64,000 nt of DNA from Oryzomicrobium sp. (GCF_021287045.1 NZ_JAJTBG010000003.1:124001-188000); one strand, 5' to 3'. Positions 25,581-35,600 are shown, counted from the first letter of the stretch. Numbers and translations are program-made. Notes: generated from the letters alone by a model not told the origin.

Positions 25581-25680
25581 CCATCGTCAACCGCGATGGC
25601 TGATTTTGACCCCTTCTAAACACTAGAACTGGCGCGGAGTTTGGAGGGGGCTAAAAACTGCCATCGCGGTTGATGATGGC
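25581..25680. repeat. Long imperfect inverted repeat carrying a dispersed repeat core
   Basis: CCATCGTCAACCGCGATGGC (25581-25600) is matched by GCCATCGCGGTTGATGATGG (25660-25679) as an inverted copy with one mismatch. The pairing continues imperfectly inwards through TTTTGACCCC and GGGGGCTAAAA. The apex holds ACTGGCGCGGAGTTTGG (25628-25644), which is the core also found at 38931-39000 and 41112-41180. It lies in the 256-base gap between the ArsC-like gene and the YdcZ-type gene. It resembles a small palindromic mobile repeat (REP or MITE-like); no coding potential. Confidence 0.75.
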
Positions 25681-25713
25681 TGGATGGGGTACCTGCGGCC
25701 CATGGGGGCACCG

Positions 25714-26166
25714 TCAGGCCCGAATCAAAACCACGCCAAGGATCAGGCACGCCGCACCGGCCATCCGGATCGCGGTCGCCGGCTGTTGCGGGATGCCCAG
25801 AATGCCGAAGTGGTCGAACGCCAGGGAGCCGATCATCTGCCCCACCACGATCAGGGCCAGGGTCGTCGCCGCACCCAGCCGGGGGACCATGAGGATGGCG
25901 ATGCCGATGAAGAGCGCGCCGAACAGGCCGCCGGTCCAGGAGGTCCAGGGGGCGGTGCCGGTGAAGGATTCGGTGAAGCGCGGCCCGGGGGCGACGAGGG
26001 CGACTGCGAGCATCGCCACCAAGCCGACCAGATAGCTGACGGAGCCGGCCCACCAGGGGGAACCAAGATGGGCGCGGAGGTTGGCGTTGAGCACCTGCTG
26101 CAACGCCACGCTGGCGCCCGCGAGCACCACCAGCAGGTAGGACAGGGTGAGGACATGGGGGGACAT
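25714..26166 (-). CDS. YdcZ-type (DUF606) DMT family membrane protein
   Basis: 150-residue, five-helix integral membrane protein of the YdcZ/DUF606 branch of the DMT superfamily. The N-terminus is LSYLLVVLAGASVALQQVLNANLRAHLGSPWWAGSVSYLVG, typical of this family, with a second characteristic segment LIVVGQMIGSLAFDHFGILGIPQQP. Such half-size proteins are thought to dimerise; the substrate is unknown. It is divergent from a LysR-type gene 95 bases away, which probably controls it. Confidence 0.88.
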   Translation of the reverse strand: MSPHVLTLSYLLVVLAGASVALQQVLNANLRAHLGSPWWAGSVSYLVGLVAMLAVALVAPGPRFTESFTGTAPWTSWTGGLFGALFIGIAILMVPRLGAATTLALIVVGQMIGSLAFDHFGILGIPQQPATAIRMAGAACLILGVVLIRA

Positions 26167-26260
26167 CGGCAGCTCCAGAAAGGCGTTGGGTGTTTCATTC
26201 TGTGGAGCGGCGCGCTATAAGACAAATGCCATATTTTCCAATCACCCATCTCGTTTCGGC

Positions 26261-27145
26261 ATGCCAAGCTTTCGACAAATCCACTACTTCCTGGCCGTGG
26301 CCGACCTGGGCGGCTTCACCCAGGCGGCGGCCGGGCTATTCATCGCCCAGTCCGCATTGAGCCGGCAAATCGCCCAACTGGAAGAGGAACTGGGTTTCGC
26401 CCTGTTCGAGCGCGAACCGCGCGGCGTGCGACTCACCCCCGCCGGCGCGGTTTACCGGGACCGGGTTGCGACCATTCCCAAGACCTTGGCCGCGGCGGCG
26501 GAAGAAGGCCAGCAGCTGGCCCGTGGCGAATCTGGGGTGCTGCGGCTGTTGCACTCCAGCACGATTCCGGCGACGAGCCTAATGCCGGTGCTCGACCGGT
26601 TCGCCGCCGCCTGCCCCAAAGCCCGGATCGACCTGGACCGGGCGTCGTCCGAAGAACAGGTTTCGCTGGTCGCCAACGGCAATGCCGACGTGGGCGTGAT
26701 CCGCCTCCCCGTACTGCGGCGGGATGCGCGGGTCCGCTTTGTCGAGTTGCAGCCCGAGCGGCTGTGGGTGGCCTGCCCCAACGACCACCCGATGGCGAAG
26801 CAGGCGAGCGTCACCGTCGCCAGCTTGCAAGAGGAACTGTTCGTCTCCGCGGTTTACCGCGAGCACGGCGGCCTGGCCCGCGTCGTCACCGATCTGTGCC
26901 TGAAGCAGGGATTTGTCCCCAAGACGGCCCGGATCGTCTCGCCCAAGACCTCGATGCTCAATCTCGTGGCGGCCAAGCGCGGAATCGCCATCGTTCCCGA
27001 GCGGATGACAACCCTGGGGGGTGTGGGAATCGCCTACGTCCCATTGAGCGACGACGACGCCCAGTCGGTGTGCGCCCTGGTGCTTCCCCTTCAACCCACG
27101 GTGCTCGGGCAGACCTTTGCCGATATCCAGTTGGCGGTGGATTGA
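26261..27145 (+). CDS. LysR family transcriptional regulator
   Basis: 294-residue LTTR: N-terminal HTH FRQIHYFLAVADLGGFTQAAAGLFIAQSALSRQIAQLEEELGFALFERE, linker, and periplasmic-binding-like effector domain (about residues 90-290). The ATG at 26261 gives the standard start just before the HTH. It is divergently transcribed from the YdcZ-type transporter, the usual LTTR target arrangement. The intervening sequence contains ATAAG and ATAT half-sites but no clear T-N11-A dyad that I would defend. The effector is unknown. It is followed by a strong hairpin terminator. Confidence 0.92.
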   Translation: MPSFRQIHYFLAVADLGGFTQAAAGLFIAQSALSRQIAQLEEELGFALFEREPRGVRLTPAGAVYRDRVATIPKTLAAAAEEGQQLARGESGVLRLLHSSTIPATSLMPVLDRFAAACPKARIDLDRASSEEQVSLVANGNADVGVIRLPVLRRDARVRFVELQPERLWVACPNDHPMAKQASVTVASLQEELFVSAVYREHGGLARVVTDLCLKQGFVPKTARIVSPKTSMLNLVAAKRGIAIVPERMTTLGGVGIAYVPLSDDDAQSVCALVLPLQPTVLGQTFADIQLAVD

Positions 27146-27183
27146 TCTACCGCCAACTAACGGTTGCCGGCACCACCAATGCC

Positions 27184-27208
27184 AAACCCCGCGCCTAGCG
27201 CGGGGTTT
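27184..27208 (+). terminator. Hairpin terminator after the LysR gene
   Basis: AAACCCCGCG and CGCGGGGTTT form a perfect ten-base stem around a CCTAG loop, 39 bases past the LysR stop. The left side with two preceding bases (CCAAACCCCGCGCC) coincides with the start of the dispersed repeat seen at 38931. Confidence 0.8.
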
Positions 27209-27231
27209 GAAGGCATCGTCCATTGTCGTGC

Positions 27232-27298
27232 CCGGTGAATACCGGTGAATACCGGGGCATTCCGGGCAGCCCCGGCTCCGGCATCCGCCGGAGCCGGG
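27232..27298. terminator. Tandem 10-bp repeat and hairpin between convergent genes
   Basis: CCGGTGAATA occurs twice in tandem (27232-27251). It is followed by a hairpin whose arms CCCGGCTCCGGC (27271-27282) and GCCGGAGCCGGG (27287-27298) surround a four-base loop, immediately before the stop of the gene at 27303. It probably ends the minus-strand transcript, though no T-run is obvious. Confidence 0.55.
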
Positions 27299-27302
27299 CC
27301 GA

Positions 27303-27941
27303 TCAGTAACCGGCAGTAAAACGGCGGCGCGAATGGGCCGGAGTTTCCACCTCGTCGAGCATGGCCACCGCGTAGTCCTCCACCGAAATCTCGCTCTTGC
27401 CCTCGGCATTGGTCAGCAGCTGGTCGGTGCCCAGGCGGAACTTGCCGGTGCGCTGGCCCGGGGCGATCAGGGCCGAGGGGCTGAGCATGGTCCAGTTCAG
27501 GTCCGGTTCCTGGCGCAGCAGCTTGAGCACTTCCCGTGCGCCTTCGGCGGTGCCCTTCCACTGCGCGGGGAATTCCGGGGTATCGAGTAGTTGCAGGCCC
27601 GGGGCCACTTCCAGGCTGCCGGCGCCGCCGACGATGAGGAAGCGGGGCACGCCAGCCTGCTTGACGGCGGCGACGATGGACTTCACCCCCGCCACGTAAT
27701 AGCCATAGACGTCGCTCTGGGCATGGCCGCTGAAGGCGCTGATCACCACCTGGTGGCCGGCCAGCAGGCCCGCCAGGGCAGCGGTGTCGTTCACGTCCGC
27801 CTTGATGGCGGTGAGGTTGGCCTTGGGCGCCAGCTTTTCCGGGTGGCCCACCAGGGCGGTGACCTGATGGCCCCGGGCCAGGGCCTCGTTGAGCAGGTTG
27901 GAACCGATGAAGCCGGTGGCGCCGATGAGTGCGATTTTCAT
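27303..27941 (-). CDS. NAD(P)H-binding protein (atypical SDR, YwnB/NmrA-like)
   Basis: 212-residue Rossmann-fold protein starting MKIALIGATGFIGSNLLNEALARGHQVTALVG, with the atypical-SDR nucleotide motif GATGFIG at residues 7-13. A later RFLIVGGAGSLEVAPG segment and SALIAPGQRTGKFRLGTDQLL are typical of the NAD(P)H-binding YwnB/Rrf2-associated family. No full YxxxK catalytic pair is evident, so it may act as a redox sensor or an isoflavone-reductase-like enzyme. The ATG is at 27941; a longer frame extension upstream runs into the operator and LysR region and is rejected. It is divergent from a LysR gene at 28071, which likely controls it. Confidence 0.85.
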   Translation of the reverse strand: MKIALIGATGFIGSNLLNEALARGHQVTALVGHPEKLAPKANLTAIKADVNDTAALAGLLAGHQVVISAFSGHAQSDVYGYYVAGVKSIVAAVKQAGVPRFLIVGGAGSLEVAPGLQLLDTPEFPAQWKGTAEGAREVLKLLRQEPDLNWTMLSPSALIAPGQRTGKFRLGTDQLLTNAEGKSEISVEDYAVAMLDEVETPAHSRRRFTAGY

Positions 27942-28037
27942 GAACGTATCTCCGTCAGATTTGATCCGGGTCCCGGCATCCGCGCCGGAACGACATGGCG
28001 GCATGATGGACCGATTGATTGAGCGGATAAATCCTAC

Positions 28038-28062
28038 AATCGATGAATCATTGTTATCGATT
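28038..28062. promoter_or_regulatory. Candidate LysR operator (AATCGAT-N11-ATCGATT)
   Basis: Perfect seven-base inverted repeat AATCGAT (28038-28044) and ATCGATT (28056-28062) with an 11-base spacer, nine bases before the LysR ATG and about 100 bases before the divergent NAD(P)H-binding gene. The AT-rich dyad stands out in GC-rich DNA and fits an LTTR recognition site and autoregulation. Confidence 0.65.
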
Positions 28063-28070
28063 AATTGACT

Positions 28071-28982
28071 ATGAACCGGGAACTCCACGGCAACCTGGAC
28101 CGCCTGCTGGTCTTTGCCGCCGTCGCCGAAACCGGCAGCTTCACCGCCGCCGCCGAACGGCTCGGCATCACCAAGGCCCACGCCAGCCTCCAGATCGGCC
28201 GCCTCGAAGCCCAACTGGGCACCACCCTGTTCACCCGCACCACCCGCCGGGTGCGCCTCACCGACGCCGGCCAGGCCCTCTTCGAGCGCACCGCCCCGGC
28301 CCTGGACACCCTGGGCGACGCCTTCCACGGCGCCGGCAGCAGCGAAGGCGGCCTCTCCGGCACCCTGCGCCTCACCGCCCCGGTGGGCCACGCCACCCAA
28401 TCCGTGGCCCCGGCCCTGGCCGAATTCGCTGCTCTACACCCCGCTCTACAGTTCGAGCTGTACACCGGCGACCGGGTTCTCAATCTGGTGGAAGAAGGCA
28501 TCGACCTGGCGATCCGCCTCGGCGAACTGCGGGACTCGTCCCTGCGTGCCATCCGCCTCGGCGGCTTCGACCAGATCGCCGTCGCCGCCCCCGACTACCT
28601 GGCCCGCAAGGGCACGCCGCAAACGCCGGACGACCTGGCCGACCACGACTGGATCGGCTTCACCCTGCTGCGCGCACCGCTCACCTGGACCTTCACCCGC
28701 CCCGGCAGCGAACCCCGCACCGTGCGCATGAAAGCCCGCATCCGCGTCGACTCCAGCGCTGCCCTCCTCGCCCTTCTGCAACGGGGCGCCGGGGTTTCAG
28801 TGCTGGATCAGTTCAGCACCGCCGACGCCCTACGCGACGGCCGCCTGGTGCGGGTGCTGCCGGACTGGTCACTGCCAGCGGGCGGCGTGTACGCCGTGCT
28901 CCCGCCCGGGCCCCACGTGCCCGCGTACGTGCGGGCGTTTGTGGAGTTTTATCGGGGGTTTGTGGGGAGGGGGGAGGTTTGA
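28071..28982 (+). CDS. LysR family transcriptional regulator
   Basis: 303-residue LTTR of the DmlR/PtxR-like subgroup: HTH LDRLLVFAAVAETGSFTAAAERLGITKAHASLQIGRLEAQLGTTLFTRTTRRVRLTDAG, then an effector domain with FELYTGDRVLNLVEEGIDLAIRLGEL. The ATG at 28071 is preferred to an in-frame TTG six bases upstream. It is divergent from the NAD(P)H-binding protein gene with a dyad operator between them. It is the last typical high-GC gene before the low-GC Gabija island. Confidence 0.93.
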   Translation: MNRELHGNLDRLLVFAAVAETGSFTAAAERLGITKAHASLQIGRLEAQLGTTLFTRTTRRVRLTDAGQALFERTAPALDTLGDAFHGAGSSEGGLSGTLRLTAPVGHATQSVAPALAEFAALHPALQFELYTGDRVLNLVEEGIDLAIRLGELRDSSLRAIRLGGFDQIAVAAPDYLARKGTPQTPDDLADHDWIGFTLLRAPLTWTFTRPGSEPRTVRMKARIRVDSSAALLALLQRGAGVSVLDQFSTADALRDGRLVRVLPDWSLPAGGVYAVLPPGPHVPAYVRAFVEFYRGFVGRGEV

Positions 28983-28995
28983 GGGGCGGCTTGTC

Positions 28996-29039
28996 GGCCG
29001 AAGCAGTCATTCCCTGATGCAAATGACAACGACTGCTTT
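28996..29039 (-). repeat. Palindromic element at the left edge of the Gabija island
   Basis: Read on the minus strand: AAAGCAGTC, a region containing GTTGTCATTTGCATC, then GACTGCTTCGGCC. The arms AAGCAGTC (29001-29008) and GACTGCTT (29031-29038) are perfect inverted copies. The element is related base by base to the one at 32853-32896, which lies in the opposite orientation. It begins 14 bases after the LysR stop. Confidence 0.6.
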
Positions 29040-29167
29040 ACACAAAAATTCAACCCTCAATATTCTGACCGGAGCGCGATTACAACGCCACCAATGAGAC
29101 AATTCCAATGGCAAGAACGATAACAACAGGTTTTTCAACTGATCGACTAAACCATTTGGGATGAGCA

Positions 29168-31102
29168 ATGAAGCTTCAAACGATCCGACTATCGAACTTC
29201 CAGTCTTTTGGTGAAACTCCAACCGAAATCGCGCTTGAAGACATCACCTACCTTATTGGGCCCAATGGATCGGGAAAAACAGCTGCGCTTCAAGCCTTGT
29301 GTCGGCTCTTCTCCTTTGATCCATCAGTGCGCCGAATCCTGCGCTCGGACTTTCATGTCCCATTCAACGAGAAGGCACCTCCGTCAGAGCGTCAACTATG
29401 GATCGAGGCCGACTTTCTGTTCCCGGAACTTAGCGACGACGAAGACAACAGCACGGTTGCGCCTCATTTCGGCCACATGCGCCTCGACGAAGTCGAGGGC
29501 ACGCCGCGAGTGCGTTTCCGCCTCAACGCCACCATGGGGTTGGATGGGGACATAGAGGAAAGCATGGTCTATGTGTTGGACATCAATGCTGATGGCACGC
29601 CACTGACTACCGCTCAAGTTCCCCGATCTGAACGCAACCATATCCAAGTCCACTACCTGCCCGCACGCCGTGATCCTGCTGATCACATTGCATATGGCGC
29701 GAATGCTCTGCTTGGGCGAATGCTGCGTGCGGTGAACTGGGATGCAGAGCGAAGTGTCATCAAGGGCCTGACCGATCAAATCAGCGACAGCTTGGCGGCC
29801 AACCCGTCAATCAATGCGTTCAGCACAAGCTTAAAAACGGCATGGGGCGCTTTGCATAAAGGCAGCTTCTTTGCCGACCCAAAGCTCACTTTTGTAGCGT
29901 CTGAGATCGAGGCCTTGTTACGGCACATGTCGGTGTCTTTCACCCCTGGCCATGATGAGCAGCTGGTCGATTTCTCGCGACTGAGCGACGGCCAGAAGTC
30001 GATGCTGTATCTGTCGCTCGTGCTGTCATCGCAAGCCATCGGTCGCGCTGTCCTGGCTGAAGATGACGATTCATTCGACGCAGACAAGCTGCGCCCCCCC
30101 GTGTTTACGGTGGTGGCGGTCGAAGAGCCAGAAAACAGCCTCTCACCCCACTACCTTGGGCGGATCGTCAATGCGCTCAACGAGATGACCAGCCATGGCG
30201 ATGCACAAGCACTGATCGCGACACACGCGCCGTCGATGCTTCGGCGGGTCGCCCCAGAACGTATCCGCTACCTGCGACTGGCCCAGGAGCGAACATCGCG
30301 CGTCACGCATATCCAGCTGCCAGATGCCGCGGATGATGCACACAAGTTTGTTCGTGAGGCGGTGCAGGCCTTTCCAGAAGTCTATTTCTCCCGCTTGGTA
30401 GTTCTGGGAGAAGGTGACAGTGAAGAAATTGTGCTTCCACGTCTTCTTCAAGCGAAAGGAGCGTCGGTTGATGAGTCAGCAGTCACCATCGCGCCCCTGG
30501 GGGGGCGGCACGTCAACCACTTCTGGCGCCTTCTGTCCGCACTAGGCATTCCATACCTAACGCTCCTCGATCTAGATACAGCACGTTTTCAAGGCGGCTG
30601 GGGAAGGATTAAATACGCAGTCAAAAATAAAGAGATCTTCGATCCTAGGTGGATATCGAGTTTTCCTGGAATGGATCAGGCTTCTATCCCCGATTGGAAT
30701 AATGACACTTACAAGTTGCTGAGTCCGACGTTGCCTGTTCTTTATTGCAACCACTTGGCGAACTTAGAGCGTGGCGGTGTCTTTTTTTCTTACCCAATGG
30801 ATCTGGATTTCGCAATGTTGCTTGCGTACCAAGATGCCTATGGTGTTGAGAGAGAAAGGCCCGACGATTTAACGATCAAGGCCGTCCTTGGCAAGAGCCA
30901 TCACGACGCAAGCCAATACAGCGAAGACGCACAGCAACTGTTCAGCACTTACCACCGCAGCTTCAAGCTGGGCAGCAAACCGGCTGCACACATTGAAGCA
31001 CTCGCCAAGCTCAGCGATGCAGATTTACTCGCGAATATGCCCGAATCACTCGGACGCTTGGCGGATGCCGTCATTGCCAAACTCGCGGAGTTGCCGGAGT
31101 GA
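29168..31102 (+). CDS. gajA: GajA: Gabija OLD-family ATPase-TOPRIM endonuclease
   Basis: Nuclease subunit of the Gabija anti-phage system, 644 residues. The N-terminal ABC-type ATPase has Walker A GPNGSGKT (31-38), signature LSDGQ (272-276), Walker B VVAVEEPE (315-322) and H-loop ATHAPS (351-356). The TOPRIM domain has the metal-binding Glu415 in LGEGDSEE and the D-x-D pair 468/470 in LLDLDTAR. In characterised Gabija, GajA is a sequence-specific DNA nickase whose activity is repressed by nucleotides and released on NTP depletion by phage. The ATG at 29168 opens directly into KLQTIRLSNFQSFG, the usual start for OLD proteins. The gene is visibly lower in GC than its flanks. Its stop overlaps the gajB GTG by four bases. 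Confidence 0.9.
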   Translation: MKLQTIRLSNFQSFGETPTEIALEDITYLIGPNGSGKTAALQALCRLFSFDPSVRRILRSDFHVPFNEKAPPSERQLWIEADFLFPELSDDEDNSTVAPHFGHMRLDEVEGTPRVRFRLNATMGLDGDIEESMVYVLDINADGTPLTTAQVPRSERNHIQVHYLPARRDPADHIAYGANALLGRMLRAVNWDAERSVIKGLTDQISDSLAANPSINAFSTSLKTAWGALHKGSFFADPKLTFVASEIEALLRHMSVSFTPGHDEQLVDFSRLSDGQKSMLYLSLVLSSQAIGRAVLAEDDDSFDADKLRPPVFTVVAVEEPENSLSPHYLGRIVNALNEMTSHGDAQALIATHAPSMLRRVAPERIRYLRLAQERTSRVTHIQLPDAADDAHKFVREAVQAFPEVYFSRLVVLGEGDSEEIVLPRLLQAKGASVDESAVTIAPLGGRHVNHFWRLLSALGIPYLTLLDLDTARFQGGWGRIKYAVKNKEIFDPRWISSFPGMDQASIPDWNNDTYKLLSPTLPVLYCNHLANLERGGVFFSYPMDLDFAMLLAYQDAYGVERERPDDLTIKAVLGKSHHDASQYSEDAQQLFSTYHRSFKLGSKPAAHIEALAKLSDADLLANMPESLGRLADAVIAKLAELPE

Positions 31103-32778
31103 TTACGGTCGATGCCTGGAAGCCTGCGGATGGGCTGACCCTGGAACCGAATGCACTACTCGCAGCCAAGGAGCAGGCGCGCAGTCTCGCGCTGACAGCA
31201 GGACCAGGTGCGGGAAAAACTGAAATGCTTGCGCAGCGGGCAGACTTCCTGCTGCGCACTGGCACCTGTCGCTATCCCAAACGAATTCTTGCCATTTCGT
31301 TCAAGGTTGATGCCAGCAGCAACCTGAAAGAGCGGGTCAAGCGGCGCTGTGGCTCAGAGCTTGCCACGCGGTTTGACAGCTATACCTTCCACGCATTTGC
31401 CAAGCGCATCATCGATCGTTTCCGTCCTGTGCTGACGGGCGAGTATGCGCTGGATGTTGGGTACAAAATTGTGGATCGGAAGCCTGGTTCGTCACGGACC
31501 TCGATCGAGTTTTCCGATCTGGTGCCGTTGGCGATCAAGATTCTACGGATGTCCGCAATGGCGCGGAACGCCATCCGCCAAACCTACAGCGACGTTTTTC
31601 TCGACGAATTCCAGGACTGCACCAATCTGCAGTACGAACTGCTCAAGTTCGCATTTCAAGGCACCAGTATTCGACTTACTGCTGTAGGAGATACCAAGCA
31701 GAAGATCATGGGTTGGGCAGGGGCTATGGACGGCATCTTTCAGGCTTTCGTTGCCGACTTTGCTGCCGCCCCGCTCAATATGTACCGGAACTTTCGCTCT
31801 CAGCCGCGACTGCTGCGCCTGCAGAACGAGATCATTCGCAGACTCGACCCTTCATCCGTCATGCCTGATGAGCTGCTTGCCGGCGACGAAGGCGAAGTGT
31901 TCGCGTGGCGCTTCGAAGACAGTCGTAAGGAGGCGGACTACCTCGCAGACTTGATTGAACGCTGGATAAAGACCGAGCAGTTGCCGCCTGCGGAGATTGC
32001 GGTCCTGATTCGTAATCAGCTCGACCTGTACGCTGATCATCTGATGGCTGCACTGGAGGCACGTGGCATTCCCTTCCGTAACGAGCAGCAGATGCAGGAC
32101 ATCACGGTCGAGCCAGCTGCACGTTTGATCGTGGACTATCTGTCCTGCCTCTATGGTCAGCGCGAGCCCAAGGCATGGATTCGACTCATGAACCAGCTAA
32201 TCCCGTTTGCTGATGAAGAGATTCAGTCGAACGCACGCAAGGACCTTGATCGGCTCGTCAAGCAGCAACGAAAAGAAATAGTCATTGCCGAGCTGTTCGA
32301 TGAGCCCTTTTCCGGCTGGTGGGAGTTTGTTCGAGCATTCCTGAAGCAAGTCAGTATCGAAACACTGGTGTCGCTTTCCCCGAACTACGAGTCGCACGAT
32401 CGGTTGCAAGAGGTGATTCGTGAGACCAAGGCCAGGATCGAGGAATTGCTAAAGCTGGAGCCTGACTTGCCCAAAGCCCTCGAGCGCTTCTCAGACGACC
32501 AAGCAGTACGAATTCTGACCATTCATAAGAGCAAGGGCCTTGAGTTTGATTCGGTCATCATCATGGCCGTGGAAAACGAAATTTTCTTTGGCAACCAAGA
32601 TGAAAGTCGCTGTGCCTATTTCGTCGGGGTTTCGCGTGCCAAGAGGCAGCTAATTCTTACCTATGCCAACCAACGAGAGCACCCCGCCAACGCAAACAAT
32701 TGGCGAGTCAATCGCACCCCCCAAACAGAATACTTTGGTTATGCAATGCCATTTGTGAGTAAAGAAACTGGCCGATGA
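31099..32778 (+). CDS. gajB: GajB: Gabija UvrD-like helicase
   Basis: SF1A helicase partner of GajA, 559 residues. Motif I AGPGAGKT at 34-41, motif II VFLDEFQD ending at 173, motif III GDTKQKIMGWAGA (197-209), motif V TIHKSKGLEFDSVIIM and motif VI YFVGVSRAKRQLILTYAN near residue 520. The start is GTG, overlapping the gajA stop (GTGA). OLD-family nucleases next to UvrD-like helicases (class 2 OLD) are the defining Gabija pair. GajB is reported to act on DNA ends or ssDNA exposed during phage replication and to deplete nucleotides, which activates GajA. GC content is low as in gajA, supporting joint horizontal acquisition. Confidence 0.9.
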   Translation: MITVDAWKPADGLTLEPNALLAAKEQARSLALTAGPGAGKTEMLAQRADFLLRTGTCRYPKRILAISFKVDASSNLKERVKRRCGSELATRFDSYTFHAFAKRIIDRFRPVLTGEYALDVGYKIVDRKPGSSRTSIEFSDLVPLAIKILRMSAMARNAIRQTYSDVFLDEFQDCTNLQYELLKFAFQGTSIRLTAVGDTKQKIMGWAGAMDGIFQAFVADFAAAPLNMYRNFRSQPRLLRLQNEIIRRLDPSSVMPDELLAGDEGEVFAWRFEDSRKEADYLADLIERWIKTEQLPPAEIAVLIRNQLDLYADHLMAALEARGIPFRNEQQMQDITVEPAARLIVDYLSCLYGQREPKAWIRLMNQLIPFADEEIQSNARKDLDRLVKQQRKEIVIAELFDEPFSGWWEFVRAFLKQVSIETLVSLSPNYESHDRLQEVIRETKARIEELLKLEPDLPKALERFSDDQAVRILTIHKSKGLEFDSVIIMAVENEIFFGNQDESRCAYFVGVSRAKRQLILTYANQREHPANANNWRVNRTPQTEYFGYAMPFVSKETGR

Positions 32779-32836
32779 CATTGAACGCTACGTCAGCCTG
32801 GAACACCTCAAACCAGGTGAGTTGTACATCGGGCGT
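32759..32836 (+). pseudogene. Remnant of a type I restriction specificity (HsdS-like) gene
   Basis: Overlapping and following the gajB stop, a short open frame reads KKLADDIERYVSLEHL then KPGELYIGR. This strongly resembles the conserved start of HsdS target-recognition domains (pattern ERYVGLEH...PG.L.I.R). The frame begins right after a TGA and soon loses resemblance, so only some 26 codons survive. It suggests that a type I restriction-modification locus once stood here, or that gajAB was inserted into one. Identification rests on recall of the motif, not a search. Confidence 0.4.
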
Positions 32837-32852
32837 ATCTTGATTTCTGTGC

Positions 32853-32896
32853 AAAGCAGCCAGTTGCCGTTGCATCGACGACTGGCTACTTTGGCC
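32853..32896 (+). repeat. Palindromic element at the right edge of the Gabija island
   Basis: AAAGCAGCCAGT (32853-32864) and ACTGGCTACTTT (32881-32892) pair with one mismatch around a 16-base centre that includes GTTGCATC, followed by GGCC. The same order (AAAGCAG, GTTG, TGCATC, CTGCTT, GGCC) appears on the minus strand at 28996-29039, so the two elements bracket gajAB as inverted copies. Confidence 0.6.
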
Positions 32897-32946
32897 AAAT
32901 AACAGCCTGTAAGCACAACTTTTACAAAGCAAAACGCCGGGTGCTC

Positions 32947-34965
<2,019 letters not shown>

Positions 34966-35108
34966 TTCTTGTCTCCAACGTTCTTATGGTGTGGTGCTGC
35001 GGCCGGCGGAAACGACGACAGGGAATAAGCGAACGGCGGGGACGGCGGCCGGCGCGCCGCCCCGGGGTGCTCAACGGCGCAAGCGCCCGGCGACTCGGGG
35101 CTTGGCGC

Positions 35109-35516
35109 TCAAGCCGTAAACAGATTGCGCAGTTCGTCGGGAATGGGGGCGGACTTGCCGGTGGCGGTATCCATCCACACCACCTTGGATTCGCCGGTGG
35201 CGTAGAGGGTTTCATCGCCCTTGATGCGCAGTTCGTACCAGGTCATGACGCTGGAGCGGCCCGGGTCGCCGGCGTAGAGTTTGACCTCCACGGTGCCCGG
35301 GTAGGTGAGCGGGGCGAGGAAGGTGCAGTTGGCGGTGATCACCACCGGGGCCGATCCCTTGGGCAGGACCTTGTAGCCCAGGGCTTCGAGCCATTCGACC
35401 CGGGCCTGCTCCATGTAGCGGAAGTAGATGGTGTTGTTGACGTGCTGATAAGCGTCCATGTCACCCCACCGGATGGGGATCTCGGTGGTGAGGACGAGTT
35501 TCTTCAAAGTCTCCAT
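35109..35516 (-). CDS. Hotdog-fold acyl-CoA thioesterase (4HBT/YbgC-like)
   Basis: 135-residue hotdog thioesterase. The catalytic-loop motif is IPIRWGDMDAYQHVNNTIYFRYMEQARVEWL, with the nucleophilic Asp and the H-V-N-N signature of 4-hydroxybenzoyl-CoA/YbgC-type enzymes. Later GRSSVMTWYELRI and YATGESKVVWMD are typical strand segments. It probably hydrolyses short or medium acyl-CoA. It is divergent from the ETF-quinone oxidoreductase gene and shares its intergenic TetR-type operator, which suggests a link to fatty-acid oxidation. The ATG at 35516 gives the usual family length. Confidence 0.88.
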   Translation of the reverse strand: METLKKLVLTTEIPIRWGDMDAYQHVNNTIYFRYMEQARVEWLEALGYKVLPKGSAPVVITANCTFLAPLTYPGTVEVKLYAGDPGRSSVMTWYELRIKGDETLYATGESKVVWMDTATGKSAPIPDELRNLFTA

Positions 35517-35549
35517 AATGGCGCGTTTTCCTTTGGTCGAGCCGCCCCC

Positions 35550-35600
35550 TTGGTCTTGGGAGCGAAATGTTTATAATGGCCGACCATACGATAGCGTATT
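35550..35600 (+). promoter_or_regulatory. Promoter and TetR-type operator of the ETF-quinone oxidoreductase gene
   Basis: A perfect -10 hexamer TATAAT (35572-35577) with a weak -35 (TTGGTC, 35550-35555, 16-base spacer) is followed seven bases later by CATACGATAGCGTATT (35585-35600). This is an ATAC-N6-GTAT palindrome matching the two operators at 60317-60354 beside the tetR gene. A repressor bound there would block initiation. The distance to the ATG leaves a leader of about 140 bases. Confidence 0.7.

Noticed and set aside
27232-27251. Tandem CCGGTGAATA repeats as a regulator binding site
   Set aside because: They lie between convergent gene ends next to a terminator hairpin, so a regulatory role is unlikely; noted only as part of the terminator region.
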